This document shows positions 50,801 to 56,800 of a DNA stretch of 62,000 bases, piece by piece; positions within the stretch are counted from its first letter, which is position 1; every line of letters starts with the position of its first letter. A program made the translations under genes and the position numbers. The stretch spans positions 22,327 to 84,326 of the forward strand of contig NW_023365729.1 in the NCBI RefSeq assembly GCF_000003815.2, read 5' to 3'. Under the pieces are notes generated by a model. That model was not told the origin of the DNA and did no database searches. It worked only from the letters and a program-made list of their open reading frames with translations. The stretch comes from Branchiostoma floridae (taxonomy: Eukaryota > Chordata > Leptocardii > Amphioxiformes > Branchiostomatidae).

Positions 50801-53800
50801 ATAGTCTGTATAGACTAACTGACAGAGAGATATGCCTAGTCACAGTCCTACCTGTTGTTTCAGATTACTACAAAGGGTCTGGTGACAACGATTTCTCCAT
50901 GTGGAATGATACAGGTAGCAGCTGGGACCGTGTTGTAGTGGATGGTAAAGATAAAGAGTCATGGCCTTCATTGAACAATGAATCAGAGACAACCTCAGAA
51001 GTAGATGACTCTCTTTCTAATGCTGGCTCTGACAAATCTGCATCCAATTCCAGTAGCTTGCAAGGGCTAAGCCAACATTCTGATGGCCAGAGAGACGACT
51101 CGAGTCTGAGTCCGCGGGATACAGACCTTTCTAGTGGAAATGCCACTCCCAGTGCTTCCAGTTCTGGTCCAAACGATACCATTACAAATGCCAACCCGAG
51201 AGGGATGAACGGAAACACAGACAGTGTGTGGGGCAGTAGCAGTGCAAAGACAGTCAGTACAAGTGGAACAATGAATGTGTGGGGCATGCAGGGTGCTGCT
51301 ACAAGTGTTAGCAATGTGAACTCAAGTGTGTGGGGAGGGAATCCCCACGGCTTTCCAAATGTGCAAAATAATGTCAACTCTGTTGCAAGAGATGCAAACT
51401 CTGGGACCTCTAATTCCATGTTCATGGGAATGTGGGATACGGACTCAAATTCCGACGGGAATTATCAACAGAACGTGTTGCAATTAGGGAGGAAAGAGGC
51501 TGCTCAACAGCAACCACCACCGCATGTCTTTGGGGTACACAACGCCCTTCCTCAGACTATCAACAATCCTGGTTCAGGACCAAATACTCAAAATTATGGC
51601 AACCCTCAAGTGAATGCAAATGCTGCAATGGAAAGTGCTAAGTGTGAACTGCTGCCAGTCAGCAATGGATGGCTGGGTGGATTCTCCACCGCAGGAGAAC
51701 CCAACCCTGGAGCCCCTGGACACAACCTTGTGGACGGCCCCGCTGGCCACGGCGTGGGGATGCCGCCGGCGTCCAACCCAGGAAACACCAGCGCTGCTTC
51801 TACAAACCCGCTGTTTGGAGGGAGTAACATGAACACAAGTGTTGCAGGGACTGCTGATTCTGCCAATGCTGCCAATATTACTACTAATATGGGGAATAAT
51901 CCGGGGAATCAATCAAGGACTGAACCAAATGCCTGGAGTCGCCCCCTGTCCGGAGCGGACTGGGGCAACCCTGGCAGAGCTTGGGGCAATACTAATCCCA
52001 CCCCCGGCGTAGGAGGATCAGGTTGGGGTAGTCCACCCCCACAGATGCCAAGTGCGGCACCTCAGGTCGGACCTTCTGGCTGGGGAGATTCAAACCCTCG
52101 TTCGCAGGAAAACTCATGGGCCAACGCAGCTAAGAAGGGGATGGCACCCGAGAACTTTACTAACGGTGCTAAGACTCTCGCTAGGCCCAACCCCGACTCC
52201 GAGCTTCGGGCCAAAATTGACTCTACCACGTCCTGGGGGAAAACCCCGATCAAACAGGACACCGCGTGGGCTGTTGCAGATTCCCCGGAGGAGAAACGTG
52301 CAGATGATGGGACTGCCATATGGGGGAGGCCATCCGTGGCCAGTGGGGGGAGGGACTGGGATGATAAGAATTGGGATGATAACAAAGGGAGTTCCTGGGG
52401 GGGTGGCGGTGGCGGCGGCGGCGGCCCCGCCCAACCTCCTCCGCCAGCTCGTGTCGACAACGGTACCGCCGTGTGGGGGCGCAACCAACGCGGTTCTACT
52501 TCTACGTCCCCTCCAACCGCCCCTACCACAACCACCATCACCGTGACCACTACCAACCCCATCCCCGCCGGCCCCACCGGCTGGGAGGAGCCGTCCCCGC
52601 CCACCATGCGCCGCATGATGGAGGTCGACAACGGGACCGCGGCGTGGGGCGACCCCGAGGCCCACAACCGCAGGGTGTCGGAGCTGGGCAAGAGGGGTCA
52701 GCAACTGAGTGTTAGTGCCTTGCAGAACACCACAGCCCAAATGAATGTGCCAAAATCCCCCGATACGGGGACAAAGGGGTGGTCCGAACCACCACCGCCG
52801 CCGCCATCTGCTTTCAAGCCCTCAGGGTGGGGCGACACCCCCACGTCTGTCGGGAGCCCGTATGACAAGGGCACGTCCATCTGGGGAGGTAAAACCTCCA
52901 GCTCCAGTTGGGGCGATCCCGGGGATGCCGCCTGGGGAACCTCCACCTCCAGCACTACACACAGTAAATCTGGGTCTGAATCTATGCAAGATGGGTGGGG
53001 CACGGAAGGGGAGGGCGGCAGCACCCCGGGCTGGGAGGAGGACGAGGCCTTTGGAACGTGGAGTGTCAGCGCTTCTCAGGAAAGCAACTCATCTTACGGC
53101 AGTGGTGGATGGACTAATGTGGGCGGGAAGAAAAAAGTAGTAAGTGTTCATCCAATCACATACGTAATAATGCGTAGTTACCCATTCTCCCGTGTGTCTT
53201 TGTTGTTGCATCATAGTAGAGTGTTTTTGTGATTTCATGGCTGGTTCTATCCAAATGATTTTACTTGTGCTGGTGTGTTATGTTCTGGGCTCTTTTGGAA
53301 AAGAAGCATTATTTAAATTGTTGACAAGGCCATCCAAATGTTTTCAAATGAAGATAGTATGATAAGTGTGGTAGACGAGTACAGATGTACAATGTAGGTG
53401 TGAATATTATTTGTCATAGATGTCCTTTGATGCTTTTGATTTATGACACTACACGTACTGTATTATTCATGTAGGTCTATTTTGAGAATTTTTCTTTTAA
53501 ATTTCCTCTTGTTAGTATAGATCTTATTGAAATGTGGTCTGTCTTTTCAGAGTGCTAAACCTGTGGTAAAGGATCCCAGCGTGTGGAATAATCGACAGTT
53601 GAAGCAGCTAGTAGACATGGGATTTCCAGTAAGTCATAAAAACTCAAGCACCACTTTTGTGTAACCAAAGACAATACCTCATAAATTCAACATTCTGTAG
53701 TACATGATATTATGCACCCACAGTTGTAACCTGACTTATGAAAATAATCTTCTTTAGATAGAGACAGTTAAAGAAATAACTGTTGAAAAATGAATATGTG

Positions 53801-56800
53801 ATGGTAATCTCACCTATAGTAAGAAATGAGCACAAGGCAGGCTTGGAAGAGATAATTAAGTCTGCGAGACTTAGTCTAATCTGCATAATGGATGGCATGT
53901 GTTTAGATACATGCTATACAAAGTCATACTTTGATTGTTTTTAGCACTGTGATGAATACATGTAGTTAAACTTTGTTTTTATACCTTTTTTTTCTTATAG
54001 AGAGAAGATGCTGAAAAGGCTCTGAAGACCAATAATAATAACCTTGAAAGTGCCATTGGTAAGTTTGTTAAGTGTTACTTAACGAAAGGGCATAAGATGC
54101 CAAAATACAGCATTTTATTTGCATCCGCAACAGAAAAAGTATCATTCAATGAACATTTGTACCAAATGCACACCCTTCTAACGTCATTGAACATGGAACC
54201 ATCTCAAATTTTAAATTCAGCTCGAGACTCTTTCTACCAGGTAATTAGGTAAAAAAAAGATGACTTGACAACTCATGACGTCAATGTGAACATGGCAACC
54301 TATTCGCAACATGGCACTACGGCTTGTGTGAAACGTATTAGAGAAGCACACTATACATAATTATTGTGATTACACACAATAAAAAGACATTATTATATTT
54401 TAAATTATTACTTGTGCATCTGTTTGCATCTGAAATGAACTTTCTTGGCGAGCTACAGTTCATACTTTCAGGCTGGCTTCCATGTTCATGGTGAGCTGTA
54501 AACAGTAAAGTCATGCTTCAACGATGAAAGCTCTACGTATAATTTTGATGGTTCCATTGTCAATACCATCAGAAGGGTGTATTTTTTATGCACATTGCAA
54601 TGTTTTGAGTAATAGGATTTTAGTTTTGATGCCATTGGTGTCCTATGCCCTTACATGTCAATACAGGGACTATAAAAACTAGACATATGCTTGAAAGTTA
54701 TTCCCTAAGAAATAAGCTTTAGTGCATGAGATATAACTTTGTGAAAAAGGTGTAATGAGTCACTATACGCCACTCAAGCATCTTGTATTAAAAAGTGCAT
54801 ATCTTTTCAAAACACTACATGGGTGGCTTGGATAATATCACTAATCACCATCACCTGATTTGCAGGGACATTGTTTTCGTATTTTCATCCAGGTGTCCTG
54901 CTTCAAAAGAACGGTGTGGAAAGCAACAGCCACCTTGACTCTGACTCAGGAAAAGACCGTAACACCAATCGTGTATTGCCAGTGGGTCGTCAGAAGCGCT
55001 ACTCTTCCAGAGCGGACGACCAGATACCAGTAACATCGCATGACGAAGATGATTCCTCTGCCTTCATTCCTATCTCACAGCCCAATCAGATTCTCAAAAA
55101 TCCTTCACCCATTCCACCTGGCCAACAAGCTGGCTTGAACAAACAGGGTGTAAACTACAACTTCAGTTTAAACCAAAATTCAGGTGCCATGAGCAGTATT
55201 ACTTCTTCAAGTGCAACTCCTACACTGCCGAAAGGAGGAGGCGGCGGTGGCGGAGGCGGTGTTGGCTTCAATCCACAACAGCCCTTGACCCCTCCCATGA
55301 ACCCTAACCAACCAATCCGTGGCCAGATGAACCCGCTGGTCTTCCAGCAGCAGATGCAGCAACACATGCAGATGCTGCAGATGGCGGCGAGGAACGGGTT
55401 CCTGAACCAGGCGCTGCTGAACCCACAAGTCGCAGCTGCAGCCAGTGCCAACTCGGGCCCCATGTCGCAGCAGGTGACCAGCCTGACACCTCAGCAGCTG
55501 AAGCTTGTCCAGCAGCTCCTGCAGCTCAGCCAGCTGCAGAACCAGCAGAAGGTTCTGAACCAGCAGCTGCTGCAGTACCAGGGTCAGCAGGGCGGGACTG
55601 GCAAGGGCAGTCTGAACCACCTCCAGCGGCAGCAGCAGGAGCTGGCCATGCTCATCCAGCAGATGCAGCAGCAGATCGTCAACCAGCAGCGGCTCATCGC
55701 CCAGCAGAGCCTCATGCAGCAGAAGCAGAAGCCCGACCACCACTTCGGCGTGGAGCCGCGAGACCAGGAGCGCGTGGGAAACAACGTCACCTCGGCTCTG
55801 GGGAACCTGAACATGAACGTGGATGCTGGGATGAAGGAGCCCCCACTCTCCCAACCTACTATGCAATCCCGTCTCAACCAGTGGAAGCACCCATCCCATC
55901 AGCCACGCGAAGACAGCAATGACGACTTCGGTCGCAAGCCCGGTGCCATCGGGAGGTCCCGGTCCCAGAACAATTCGACTCACGGCTACGGAGGAGGTCC
56001 GTACGACAGCTTTCCTACAGACGACCCCCTGAATCACACCACTGTCACGTCTCCAATCATGTCCACCCAGAGTGACACATGGTCCGCCATTTCCCCGTCA
56101 CCGACCGATGCCTCGTCTCGCAGCTCCAGCCAGCAGTGGTCCTCTGCCATCGATGCCGACCTGAGCAGCATGTTGCCTCCCGAGTTCAAGCCGGGAGAAC
56201 CCTGGAAGGGACTGAAGGACTACGCCAACGACCCGGACGTGACTCCGGGCAGCGTCGCTCGGTCCATCTCCCTCAACATGGTGAAAGATTCGGACATCCT
56301 CAAGCTCACGGGGGAACAGTACAAGTCCAGCAAGGACGACCCTGCCAGCTCCACCTCTGCTCTTCTCTCCTCCACAACTTGGTCCTTCAGTGGCAGCTCT
56401 TTATATAGCAATACTTCTGCAAGTGGCTCCAACAAAGGCAATGTCAAATCTACCTGGAGCAGCTCGTCTCCTCTCAGCCCAAGCGCCTACCCACCCAGCA
56501 CCATCACCAACGAGATCTGGCGGGCTCCCTTGCCGTCAAAGAAGGGCGTCATGCCGGCGCGTCCCCCGCCCGGACTGAACGTAACAAAGTCCTCGATGTG
56601 GTCCAGCGGTGGCGGCGGCGGCCGCGGGAGTTCTGGCGAGTACAACGTGGGGGGCTCCGGAGGCAGCGGAGGATCAGGATGGGGCTCTGGTGAGCTGCTA
56701 TACCCTATAGGGTCATGTAAGGCATTACATTACGCATTTGTGCTGTCCGTTGTCAGTGTCGGTGGGGAGAACAGCTTTAACCATATTATGGAAGAATCTT

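Noticed and set aside
50734-50863. Upstream extension of the exon 15 frame
   Set aside because: Frame open by chance in the intron; the acceptor at 50863 joins exon 14 in frame and the extension has no TNRC6 similarity.
52062-52740. Minus-strand frames of 208-209 codons opposite exon 15, and similar ones opposite exons 18 and 20
   Set aside because: Shadows of the G/C-rich, repeat-rich coding strand.
53140-53232. Continuation of exon 15 past GTAAGT
   Set aside because: Strong donor and an in-phase UBA exon downstream; the tail would end the protein before the UBA, PAM2 and RRM.
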